A stretch of DNA of 15,109 nucleotides from DATFMP01 sp035266845 (GTDB taxonomy: Bacteria > SAR324 > JACQKK01), in NCBI GenBank assembly GCA_035266845.1, contig DATFMP010000087.1, forward strand, positions 1-15,109. Direction: 5' to 3'. Under the pieces are notes generated by a model, which was not told the DNA's origin, ran no database searches, and saw only the letters and a program-made list of their open reading frames with translations. Positions 5,918-13,122 of the stretch are shown one piece after another (within the stretch, counting starts at the first letter, position 1; each line of letters begins with the position of its first letter). A program made the position numbers and the translations under genes.

Positions 5918-6841
5918 ATGAAGCACTGTGTGACCCTCGACGATTTCTCCGGCGAGGAATTGCTGCACATCGTCCAGTTGGCACTCCGGCTCAAGCGGGA
6001 GCCTCAAAGCTTCGAGGGCATCCTGAAGGGGCGCTGGCTGCTGATGCTGTTCCAGAAGACCTCCACGCGCACGCGCATGTCGTTCGAGATCGGCATGGGC
6101 CGGCTGGGCGGGCGCGCGATCGTGATGGACTGGGATTCGTCCAACTTCTCCATCTCCCCGATCGAGTACGAGGCGCGCTACGCCTCCACGCACACGGACC
6201 TGATCATGGCCCGCCTGAAGCTGCACCGGGACACGCGATCCCTGGCGGACAGCTCGCAGGTGCCGGTCATCAACGGCTGCGACGACAAGTACCACCCCTG
6301 CCAGGGTCTGGCGGACCTGCTGACGGTGTACGAGCAGAACGGGAGCTTCGCCGGGCAGGCCGTGGCCTACGTGGGCATCCACAACAACGTGGCCAATTCG
6401 CTCACCTGCGGCCTGTCCAAGGTGGGTGCGCGCACGATCCTGGTCACGCCGGAGACGAACGCGGCCGCGGAGGATCCGGAGCTGATGGAGCGGGCGCTGG
6501 CCACCGGGCTGGTGGAGCGCACGCTGAACCTGCGCGATGCGGCGGAACGGGCGACCTTCGTCTACACGGACACCTGGGTGGACATGGAGTTCTTCGAGGA
6601 ACCCTCGTATCAGGCGGAAAAGGAGCGCCGCATCGCGCAGATGGGGCCCTACCAGCTCAACAGGGAGAACCTGGCCGGCAGCGATGCGTACATCATGCAC
6701 GACATGCCCATCCACCCCGGCTACGAGATCACAAAAGAAGTGGTGGCCTCCCCGCGCTCCGTCATCTTCCGTCAGGCCGAGAACCGCATGTACGCCCAGC
6801 AGGCGCTGATGCTCTACCTGCTCGGCATCTCCGAGGGCTAG
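5918..6841 (+). CDS. ornithine/aspartate carbamoyltransferase-family enzyme, specificity unresolved
   Basis: The protein is 307 aa. The ATG at 5918 has CAGG (5907-5910) seven bases upstream; an upstream TTG at 5888 lacks support. The enzyme should transfer a carbamoyl group from carbamoyl phosphate to an amine. The carbamoyl-phosphate site is intact: STRTR at residues 49-53, an Arg in MARLKLH (97-103), and HPCQ at 126-129. NNVANS at 156-161 matches the NNVAxS of ornithine transcarbamylases (OTCs), and RQAENR at 285-290 matches the closing AENR motif. Two amine-binding motifs are changed. DxWVSMG reads DTWVDME (218-224), and the HCLP loop reads HDMPIHPGYE (261-270). The overall length and motif spacing are OTC-like rather than PyrB-like (no HPLPR). 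The true acceptor may therefore be something other than ornithine. No arginine or pyrimidine gene is adjacent. Confidence 0.85.
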   Translation: MKHCVTLDDFSGEELLHIVQLALRLKREPQSFEGILKGRWLLMLFQKTSTRTRMSFEIGMGRLGGRAIVMDWDSSNFSISPIEYEARYASTHTDLIMARLKLHRDTRSLADSSQVPVINGCDDKYHPCQGLADLLTVYEQNGSFAGQAVAYVGIHNNVANSLTCGLSKVGARTILVTPETNAAAEDPELMERALATGLVERTLNLRDAAERATFVYTDTWVDMEFFEEPSYQAEKERRIAQMGPYQLNRENLAGSDAYIMHDMPIHPGYEITKEVVASPRSVIFRQAENRMYAQQALMLYLLGISEG

Positions 6842-6867
6842 GCCCCGACAAGCGCCACGCCGGGGCC
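6841..6867 (+). terminator. hairpin overlapping the carbamoyltransferase stop
   Basis: GGCCCCG (6841-6847, starting on the last base of the TAG stop) pairs with CGGGGCC (6861-6867), giving a perfect 7-bp stem with a 13-nt loop. There is no T-run. A hairpin directly at the stop also occurs after phoU and the FKBP gene. Confidence 0.38.
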
Positions 6868-7099
6868 GGGGGCCTCGCTCCCCGACGCCCGTGCCACCCC
6901 TGGGGGCCTTGGCGCCACGCCATGCGCGGGCGCTACCGGGGCCGTCCCACCGATCGCTTCCCGACACCGCAGGCGTGCCGTGGGCCATCTGGACCGGGAA
7001 TTGCTTTCCTTGTCCTGAGAGGCCCGCCCGCGGCCCGACCCATGGCTAGACGAGCCCGCTGGGGCCGGGGCGGCGCCAGAACCCAGTGGAGACCACGCG

Positions 7100-7618
7100 A
7101 TGGCAATGCACGTACGCGACACCGGCAACGGCGGTGGCGCCAACCACATGCAGGTGCGGAACAATGCCCAGGAACCCCGCGCGGGCCGCGAGGCCGGGCA
7201 GGCATTCCTGGAAACCTTCCGGCCGCTGCCCGAGTCGCGCTTTCGCACCACCGCCAGCGGACTCAAGGTGGCCGAGGTGCGGGAGGGCCACGGCAAGCCC
7301 TTCACCAATGGCATGAAGGTCAAGGTGAAGTACACGGGCTGGCTGGAGGACGGCACCAAGTTCGACAGCTCCCTGGATCACGGCTCGCCGTTCGAGTTCA
7401 CGCTCGGCGCCGGGCGCGTCATCAAGGGCTGGGAGGAAGGGCTGCAGGGCATTCGCCCCGGCGAGCGCCGCCAGTTGGTGATTCCCGCGTCCCTGGGCTA
7501 CGGGAACCGCCAGGTGGGCGATATTCCCCCCGGCGCCACGCTGATCTTCAACGTGGAAGCCGTGGCGGTGGAAGAGCCGCCCGCCAATCCCAAGGGCACG
7601 ATGAACGTGGTGGCCTGA
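7100..7618 (+). CDS. FKBP-type peptidyl-prolyl cis-trans isomerase
   Basis: The protein is 172 aa. The start at 7100 has GGAG (7088-7091) eight bases upstream. Residues 1-53 are a hydrophilic extension without a signal peptide, so the enzyme is expected in the cytoplasm. Residues about 54-157 are a complete FKBP domain that catalyses cis-trans isomerisation of X-Pro bonds. The usual pocket residues are visible: Tyr78 in KYTGWL, Phe88-Asp89 in TKFDSS, Phe98/Phe100 in PFEF, Val107-Ile108 and Trp111 in GRVIKGWEEG, Tyr134 in SLGYG, and Phe150 in TLIFNVE. It has the compact FkpA/FKBP12-like loop rather than the inserted flap of SlyD. The N-terminal extension lacks the dimerisation helices expected for Mip or FkpA. 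The gene lies 258 nt after the carbamoyltransferase gene and is followed by a hairpin, so it is probably a single transcript. Confidence 0.95.
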   Translation: MAMHVRDTGNGGGANHMQVRNNAQEPRAGREAGQAFLETFRPLPESRFRTTASGLKVAEVREGHGKPFTNGMKVKVKYTGWLEDGTKFDSSLDHGSPFEFTLGAGRVIKGWEEGLQGIRPGERRQLVIPASLGYGNRQVGDIPPGATLIFNVEAVAVEEPPANPKGTMNVVA

Positions 7619-7859
7619 GCGACGACGGCCCCTCCGCCACGAGCCGTCGCAGGTTGCCGACGAGGCAGCCCCGGACGGCTCGACCGAGTCCGGGAAGGCC
7701 GATTGCGGATGGGGGTTTTGCCCTCATACCCCAACAGGGAGCGAGGCTCCCTGTCCCCAGTTTGTGTGTCAACGCCTGTTGGCATTGCTTTGCGCCCGCA
7801 TCCGGCTGGTCCTGCTTCTGGCGGCTGAGCCGCCCAAAAACACAATCGAAAAACAGCAC
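7619..7859. repeat. hairpin-rich intergenic block between FKBP and the tail cluster
   Basis: Visible inverted repeats are GACGGC/GCCGTC (7624-7648), just after the FKBP stop; CCCGGAC/GTCCGGG (7670-7694); a perfect ACAGGGAGC-GAG-GCTCCCTGT (7734-7754); and GGCGGC-TGA-GCCGCC (7820-7834). No gene is apparent. It lies between two convergent genes and may hold both 3' ends. Confidence 0.55.
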
Positions 7860-8546
7860 CTAGACCCCGATGTGGGTCTCCATCACGCTGAAGCGCACCC
7901 CGATCGCGTGCAGCACGACGGTGTCGAAGCGGTTCCGCGCCGTGAGCACGAAGGCCTGTGTGCCGCCTGCCGCGGGGGAGTGGTAGGCGTGGAAGGCGAT
8001 GGCCTCCATGTTGCCGCTCACCAGCAGGCTCAGGCTGCTGAAGCTCGCCACCACCGTTCCTCCCGCCGACCCCACCCGGATGCCGTAGGTCGCCTGGCGT
8101 CCGTTCAGCCCGCTGAAGAACGCCGCATCGAAGCGCAGCCGCAGCGCCCCAGTGACCGCCAGGCCCAGGCTGGCGATGACCGTCTCCGTGTTGCCGTAGC
8201 CCACCGAGGTCACGAGGGTCGTGGCCAGGCCGTGCTGCGTGACCACAGTGCCCAGGCTGTTCACGCCGGGCGCGGCGATGCCGCTGCCCACTTGCAGCGT
8301 GCCCAGGCTGCTCACCTGCGGCGCCAGCAGCCCGCTGCCCACGTGGAGCGTGCCCAGGCTGCTCACGGCCGGGCCCAGGAAGCCGCTGGCCGCGTGCACG
8401 GTGGCCAGCGAGCTGACGGCGTCGATGTGCAGCGGGGGCGCGCCGGACTCCCCGGCGGCCAGCGCCGCGAAGTTGCCCTGCAGCCGGGTCATCTTGTCGG
8501 CGGTCAGCACCGAGCACTCCACGAAGGTCAGCTCGTTCCAGGCCAT
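7860..8546 (-). CDS. tail-fibre-like protein with a 17-residue tandem repeat
   Basis: The protein is 228 aa, with AAGGAG nine bases before the start. Residues 1-37 (WNELTFVECSVLTADKMTRL then NFAALAAGESGAP) look like the attachment segment found at the head of many phage fibres. Residues 43-110 are four tandem 17-residue units of the pattern VSSLGTLHVGSGLLAP, with alternating hydrophobics and turn glycines, typical of an elongated trimeric beta-helical shaft. Residues about 115-228 form a compact all-beta tip (FFSGLNGRQATYGIRVG ... FDTVVLHAIGVRF). The whole fits a short receptor-binding fibre. It is the last gene of the five-gene tail cluster, 20 nt after its neighbour. Hairpins follow on the 3' side. 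The fibre role is inferred from architecture and context rather than from a specific family match. Confidence 0.7.
   Translation of the reverse strand: MAWNELTFVECSVLTADKMTRLQGNFAALAAGESGAPPLHIDAVSSLATVHAASGFLGPAVSSLGTLHVGSGLLAPQVSSLGTLQVGSGIAAPGVNSLGTVVTQHGLATTLVTSVGYGNTETVIASLGLAVTGALRLRFDAAFFSGLNGRQATYGIRVGSAGGTVVASFSSLSLLVSGNMEAIAFHAYHSPAAGGTQAFVLTARNRFDTVVLHAIGVRFSVMETHIGV
8217..8420 (-). repeat. four tandem 51-bp units coding for the fibre shaft
   Basis: The four 17-codon units correspond to residues 43-59, 60-76, 77-93 and 94-110 of the fibre. The DNA repeats are close (GTGCCCAGGCTG recurs on the + strand at 51-bp spacing), with the last coding unit more diverged. Such arrays can change copy number by slippage and alter fibre length. 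Confidence 0.75.
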
Positions 8547-8566
8547 GAGGGCAGGCTCCTTCAGAT

Positions 8567-9025
8567 TCAGAGCAGGGAGAGATCCGGCTGGTCCAGGCGG
8601 CCGGCCAGCGGGTCGTCAAGGATGAAGGGCAGGCCCAGCCGCAGGCGGCCATCCACGGCGGCGAGCGACAGCGTGCCGGCCCATTGCTGCGCCAATGGGG
8701 CCACGCGCCGGCCCAGCGGCTCGGCCGCCGCGACGATCCGGCACACGGCGTGGCTGCGCTGCGCGGAGTCGTCCAGCGTGAACAGCAGCCGCTCCTGACC
8801 GCGCCACCACGCGTGCAGCAGCGCCCGCGCGTCCTCCGGCACAAAGCCCAGCGGCACCTCCCAGGCGGCGTGCGTACCCCAGCGGTAGACGTAGTCCTGC
8901 CCCGCGCGGGTGCGGTGGCGGCCGGCATCGAGGCGCTGCCCGGCCCGCAGTGACCACGCCGGGTGCAGGCTCAGCGCCGTGTTGGGCTCGGTCTCGCGGA
9001 TGGTGGTCAGGCGGGCATCGCCCAT
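8567..9025 (-). CDS. tail protein: stand-alone copy of the shared tail module
   Basis: The protein is 152 aa, with GGAG six bases before the start. Residues 19-124 are plainly homologous to residues 170-274 of the preceding gene product (9064-9915). Both share LHP.WSL, an HRT..G segment, Y.W, VPL, A..L..WW, LFTLD or AFTLD, a CRIV segment, PLG/PIG and a W.G.L.L close. A C-terminal tail (125-152) is unique to this copy. There is no signal peptide or transmembrane segment. Its position between hub-like and fibre genes suggests a structural protein of a tail tip or adaptor. I do not recognise a named family with certainty. The duplicated module argues that the two proteins occupy related places in one particle. 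Confidence 0.65.
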   Translation of the reverse strand: MGDARLTTIRETEPNTALSLHPAWSLRAGQRLDAGRHRTRAGQDYVYRWGTHAAWEVPLGFVPEDARALLHAWWRGQERLLFTLDDSAQRSHAVCRIVAAAEPLGRRVAPLAQQWAGTLSLAAVDGRLRLGLPFILDDPLAGRLDQPDLSLL

Positions 9026-9063
9026 GGTGGTCTCCGGTGGGATGGGTTCGGCGGCAGGCGGCC

Positions 9064-9915
9064 TCAGAAGGAAAGCCGGCCGTCGTGGAGGCCCTCGAGT
9101 TCAAGCTCGCCGCGCCACATACCGGAATACGGACGGATGCGCTGCCCGATGGGCTGGGTGGCGTTCACGATGCGGCATAGCACGACCGCCGAGGCATCGG
9201 AGCTGTCCAGGGTAAAGGCCAGTTCCGCCTGGATTTCCCACCACCAGTTGAGGCGGTCGGCCTCCGCGGTGGTGAGCCAGCTCAGAGGCACCCGGTAGGC
9301 CGGATGGCGGTGCCAGGTGTAGGTGTGCAGCAGGCCCGACTGCGTGCGGTGCTCCGCGCGCACCAGCGCCTCGCGTTCCTCCAGCGACCAGTCCGGGTGC
9401 AGCGCGATGGCATCCGTTACGGTGAGCACGTCGTCCAGGTACAGCGTGGCCGTGGCCATCGCCGCCGCCACGCGCACGAGCCCGGCATGGGGCGTGCCCA
9501 TGGCGCTGACGACCTGCGTCTCCACCCCATAGGGCGCCAGGCTGGACGCGGCGGCGATGGGCGCCGAAAGGGCGTCCGCCGCGCCACCCAGCCGCCAGCG
9601 CAGGCTGCCGGACGAGGCGGCGTCCCCAGCGCGGGCCCACACGGTGCTGCGCAGGGCATGCGTGGTCACCTCGGGAAACCACACGCGGAAGGCGTCGCCG
9701 GCGCTGCCGTGGTCGTAGCGCAGCACGTCCGGCGTGCCGCCGGTGCTGCCCACCACGGCCTCCAGCCCATGGGGCGAGCTGTGCACGGCGGTGAAGCAGT
9801 CCACCTGGAAGAACGAGGCTTGGTCGCTTTCCCGCACCCAGTCCGGCGGGTCGGTGGCGACCTCCTCGAAGCTCTGATTGCGGCCCAGCAGCGCGCCGAG
9901 CTGAAAGTCTCCCAT
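9064..9915 (-). CDS. tail protein: carbohydrate-binding-like domain plus shared tail module
   Basis: The protein is 283 aa; GGAG lies nine bases before the start. Residues about 12-168 read like a jelly-roll carbohydrate-binding module. They open with RNQSFEE and a P-x-W stretch, have alternating beta segments such as FRVWFPEV and LRSTVWARAG, and close with ATLYLDDVLTV, as in CBM4/9-like domains whose last strand carries an (I/L)DDV. Residues 170-274 carry the tail module shared with the next gene, including NWWWEIQAELAFTLD and LCRIVNATQPIGQRI. The combination suggests a particle-surface protein that binds a glycan and is anchored by the second module. It lies 39 nt after the hub-like gene and 38 nt before its paralog. 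The CBM resemblance is by pattern only. Confidence 0.65.
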   Translation of the reverse strand: MGDFQLGALLGRNQSFEEVATDPPDWVRESDQASFFQVDCFTAVHSSPHGLEAVVGSTGGTPDVLRYDHGSAGDAFRVWFPEVTTHALRSTVWARAGDAASSGSLRWRLGGAADALSAPIAAASSLAPYGVETQVVSAMGTPHAGLVRVAAAMATATLYLDDVLTVTDAIALHPDWSLEEREALVRAEHRTQSGLLHTYTWHRHPAYRVPLSWLTTAEADRLNWWWEIQAELAFTLDSSDASAVVLCRIVNATQPIGQRIRPYSGMWRGELELEGLHDGRLSF

Positions 9916-9954
9916 GGCGAGGGGCTCCGTTGGTGGGGCGGATGGGGCGCCGGC

Positions 9955-12087
9955 TCAGGTCAGCTCGTCCGGCGCATAGTTGCGGTAGCAGTCCGTGCGC
10001 GGCCCCACGCTCATGCGGGCGACGAAGGCCTCCACGGTGCCGTCCGCGTTGGGCAGCAGCGCGATGTTGCCGCGCTTGGCGAGGCGGGCATCCTCCAGCC
10101 ACGAGGCGCCCAGGTCCAGCGAGCGGTAGATAGCGCCACCGTCCACCGTGCCCGGCTCGTCGAAGCCGAAGAGCAGATGGCCACTGTCTGTGGGCAGCAC
10201 GTGGGCGAAGCTCTCGCCGGAAAGCACCCGCGTCCAGGTCACGGAGCCCGAAGCGCTGCCGGTGCCGCGCAACACGCCGCGCTGGCCCGCGCCGGCCCCC
10301 GTGTGCGCCAGCAGCCAAGCCGAATCGCTGAGGTGGTACCAGCCGCCGGCGCGATAGGCATCCGCCGAGTACACGGTGAGGTGCGGGCTCCAGTTCACGC
10401 CGTCGTCCGTGGAGACCCACACGTGCAGGCCCGTGCCGAGCACCGGGTCGCTGGCGCCCGTGCCGCCCCACAGGGTGCCCGAGCAGGGCTGGAAGAAGCG
10501 CTGGACGTGCCAGGCGCCGCTGATGGTCTGCGTGAGGGCCCAGCTCGAGCCGGCGTCCGTGGAGCGCCAGATGCCGCCGGAGTGCGTGGCGGCCAGGCAG
10601 GTGCCGCTGCGCACCTCGAACAGGTCGTAGACCACCGGCACGTTGGGGGCCAGCGAGCTGACCACGGCCGTACTGGAGCCGGCATCGGCCGAGCGTTGCA
10701 GCACGGCCTGTGCGCTGCCGGAGGAGGGCGGCCCGCCCAGCAGCAGCGCACCGTCGGCCAGCACGGCGAGGGCCGTGCCCCGGGCGTCAAGGGCCACGGC
10801 GGTGCCGCTGCTGCCGTCCAGGCGCATGAGGCGGTCCCCGCCGGACGCATCCGCCAGGGCCAGCAGGCTGCCCGAGCCGATGGCGGCCAGCGTGCGCACG
10901 TGCAGGTTCTCCGTGGAGTCCACCGTGGCCTGGAACTGCCAGGGGCGGTGGTGTGCCGCCTCCAGCGTGAGGTGCACCTCGCCGGTCTGCAGGTCCACCG
11001 CCTGCTCCAGCACGCGGAAGGGCTGCGCGGCGATGCCGAAGTACGAATCGCTCCAGGCCACCACCTCGCCCACGCCCTGCTGCAGGCCCCCGGCCAGCGG
11101 GGTGCGCACCTGCAGCAGGGGCAGCAGGGCGTGCCCGAAGCGCACCCGATCCTCGGCCAGATAGCGGGCGTCCGCGCCGCCGGCGAACCATACGCCCCGC
11201 GAGGAGAAGCGCGCGCTGTGCTCGCCGAAGGTCGCCTCCGCTGCGGAGTGCACCTTGCTGTACTGCGCCGTGAAGGCACCCTTGGTGGGATCGTAGGCGG
11301 CCTCCACGAAGAAGCGTGTGACCAGCCGCGCCGGATCGAGCGCCAGCGAGGCCTCCAGCACCGTCTCGGGCGGAAAGGCCGGCGGCGCGGCGCCGAAGGG
11401 CTGCACCGCATCGCGGAAGCGCAGCCGGCCATTCTCGAAGGAGATGACGCGGCTGTCCATCAGCGCCAGCGTATCCAGCACCTGGTAGATGCGCTCGCCC
11501 GTGAGGTAGGCCTGCACGCGCACGTCGCGCACGGCGTCGGCGTCCTGCCAGGCCCGCCAACCGGCGTAGTCGATGTCCGGATTGCTTTCGCTGGTCAGCG
11601 TGGAGAAGCCCCCGTGGCAGGTGATGAGCGTCCAGGCCAGATCGGCCGGGTGCGAGGCGCTGCCCGTGAAGTCCAGTCCGGCGGACTGCGTCGCGGTGCC
11701 CAGGGACACGTCGGACAGCCGCCGCGTGCGACCCTGCAACTGCAGGCGCAGCTCCGTGCCGCCGCGCTCGAAGGCCGCGTGGGAGGGCACGCCCAGGAAG
11801 AGCGAGAGGTACTCCGGCCCGCTATCCGGATGGGCATAGCCCAGCGCCAGCTCCACCGAGGTGGTGAGCAGGGCCGGGCAATCCACCACGGCCTGGAAGG
11901 CACGGCCAATGTTGGTGAGCTGCAGCGTGGTCGTGCCCAGGTCGATCGTGTCGGCCCGGAAGCGCAGCGTGGGCCAGCGCAGCACGGCGTCCGAATAGTC
12001 GCTGCCGCCCAGCGTGAAGCGCCGCAGGGGCGCGGCGCGTCGGGCCAGGCTCTGCGCGAGGAACCAACTGGAGACGGTGAGGCTCAT
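9955..12087 (-). CDS. tail-hub-like protein with C-terminal Asp-box (BNR) beta-propeller
   Basis: The protein is 710 aa, with no signal peptide. Residues 1-380 have the make-up of a phage tail hub or baseplate-hub protein: beta-rich N-terminus, then a conserved-looking stretch with EDRVRFGHALLPLLQVRTPL, GVGEVVAWSDSYFGI, and PFRVLEQAVDLQTGEVHLTL. Residues about 390-700 form a propeller with Asp-box turns S-x-D-x-G-x-x-W: WRSTDAGSSW (507-516), WVSTDDGVNW (557-566) and YRSLDLGASW (654-663). A degenerate one, QRSADAGSS, falls at 464-472. Asp-boxes occur in sialidases and other glycan-binding propellers, but sialidase catalytic residues (the Arg triad and FRIP motif) are not seen. A binding role is thus more likely than cleavage. 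It begins nine bases after the tape-measure stop, so the two are probably co-translated. Fusion of hub and propeller is unusual. Confidence 0.75.
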   Translation of the reverse strand: MSLTVSSWFLAQSLARRAAPLRRFTLGGSDYSDAVLRWPTLRFRADTIDLGTTTLQLTNIGRAFQAVVDCPALLTTSVELALGYAHPDSGPEYLSLFLGVPSHAAFERGGTELRLQLQGRTRRLSDVSLGTATQSAGLDFTGSASHPADLAWTLITCHGGFSTLTSESNPDIDYAGWRAWQDADAVRDVRVQAYLTGERIYQVLDTLALMDSRVISFENGRLRFRDAVQPFGAAPPAFPPETVLEASLALDPARLVTRFFVEAAYDPTKGAFTAQYSKVHSAAEATFGEHSARFSSRGVWFAGGADARYLAEDRVRFGHALLPLLQVRTPLAGGLQQGVGEVVAWSDSYFGIAAQPFRVLEQAVDLQTGEVHLTLEAAHHRPWQFQATVDSTENLHVRTLAAIGSGSLLALADASGGDRLMRLDGSSGTAVALDARGTALAVLADGALLLGGPPSSGSAQAVLQRSADAGSSTAVVSSLAPNVPVVYDLFEVRSGTCLAATHSGGIWRSTDAGSSWALTQTISGAWHVQRFFQPCSGTLWGGTGASDPVLGTGLHVWVSTDDGVNWSPHLTVYSADAYRAGGWYHLSDSAWLLAHTGAGAGQRGVLRGTGSASGSVTWTRVLSGESFAHVLPTDSGHLLFGFDEPGTVDGGAIYRSLDLGASWLEDARLAKRGNIALLPNADGTVEAFVARMSVGPRTDCYRNYAPDELT

Positions 12088-12096
12088 GGGGTCGGC

Positions 12097-13122
12097 TCAG
12101 GTGTTGTCCGTGACGAAGCGCGGCCGGATGCCCAGCCGCGCCAGCTCGTCCAGCATGGGGATGATGCGCTCCGTGACCACCTGCCGCAGGGCGGCGGTGT
12201 CCATGCTCAGCAGGGCTTGGGCGCTGGTGGCGTTCTCCAGCACGTGGATGGTGAGGTTCTGCACCGCCACGCCCGCAGCGGCGGCGCCGCCCGGGCTGCC
12301 CGCGCCGCCCGCGCCGGCCAGGAAGCGTGTCAGGTCGCGGTTCTGCGAGGCGCTCAGCACGCGCTCGCCGGCCTGCAGCAGAAACGTGGCATCCTGAGGC
12401 ACCTGCTCCAGCCCGCCGTGGGCGATGTGCACCTGGCGGATGCGCTCCACGGTGGCCAGTCCCTCCGCCGTCACGGCGGCGGCCGCGGCCAGGTTGAACG
12501 GGAACGGCACGGAGGCCAGGGCCTGGTTGCCCGCCAGGTAGGCCGCGATCAGGGCCTCGGCGATGGCCAGGCTCTGCGCGCCGCGGGCCAGTGCGCCGCC
12601 ATGGGAGGCGGCCAGGGCCTGCAGCGATTCCATCAGGTGCTGGAAGGTCTCCAGCCGCGCCGCGGTGGTGGTCTGGTCCAGCGTGACGAGCTGGTGTTGG
12701 AAGCGCCCCTCCAGCGCCAGCAGGGCGGTGTGGTGGGCCTCCCAGGCCGCCTGCTCGCGCCCGAAGGCGGCCTGCTGTTGCGCCTCGCGCTGGGCGCTGC
12801 CGGTCTCGTCCAGCGCCAGCAACTGCGCGTTGAGCGCGTCCAACGCCTGCACGTGGTGCGCGGAGAGATCGGCCAGGGCGCTTTGGCGCTGGGCATCCAG
12901 GGCGCCCAGGCGCTGCTCGGCGGCGGTGACGAAGCCGCCCAGGGCCTCGTCCGCGGCGCCACCCGCGGCGGAGAGCCGGGCGAAGGCGCCGCCCAGGTCG
13001 CCCAGCGCGCCCTGGGCCTGCCGCCCGGCCCCCTGGGTGCGCTGCAGGGCCACATCCAGTCCGGCAAAGACCGGGCTGAACTGGTCCACGGCGCGGATGA
13101 CGATCTCGACGGGATTGCTCAC
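12097..13122 (-). CDS. short phage tail tape-measure-like protein
   Basis: The protein is 341 aa. The GTG at 13122 is chosen because GGGAGG lies five bases upstream; the frame runs further up but only through a hairpin repeat. The N-terminus (NPVEIVIRAVDQFSPVF, 3-19) matches the usual opening of tape-measure proteins. Residues about 25-180 are Ala/Gln-rich and probably coiled-coil. A hydrophobic Ala-rich stretch (about 182-226) is followed by VHIAHGGLEQVPQDATFLL and AGERVLS (231-257), the 'HGGE...LLxxGExVLS' type region near the end of many tape-measure proteins, then a short helical C-terminus. At about 1.5 angstrom per residue the protein would set a tail of only around 50 nm. It is first in the five-gene cluster. 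No major tail, tube or chaperone gene precedes it. Confidence 0.72.
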   Translation of the reverse strand: MSNPVEIVIRAVDQFSPVFAGLDVALQRTQGAGRQAQGALGDLGGAFARLSAAGGAADEALGGFVTAAEQRLGALDAQRQSALADLSAHHVQALDALNAQLLALDETGSAQREAQQQAAFGREQAAWEAHHTALLALEGRFQHQLVTLDQTTTAARLETFQHLMESLQALAASHGGALARGAQSLAIAEALIAAYLAGNQALASVPFPFNLAAAAAVTAEGLATVERIRQVHIAHGGLEQVPQDATFLLQAGERVLSASQNRDLTRFLAGAGGAGSPGGAAAAGVAVQNLTIHVLENATSAQALLSMDTAALRQVVTERIIPMLDELARLGIRPRFVTDNT

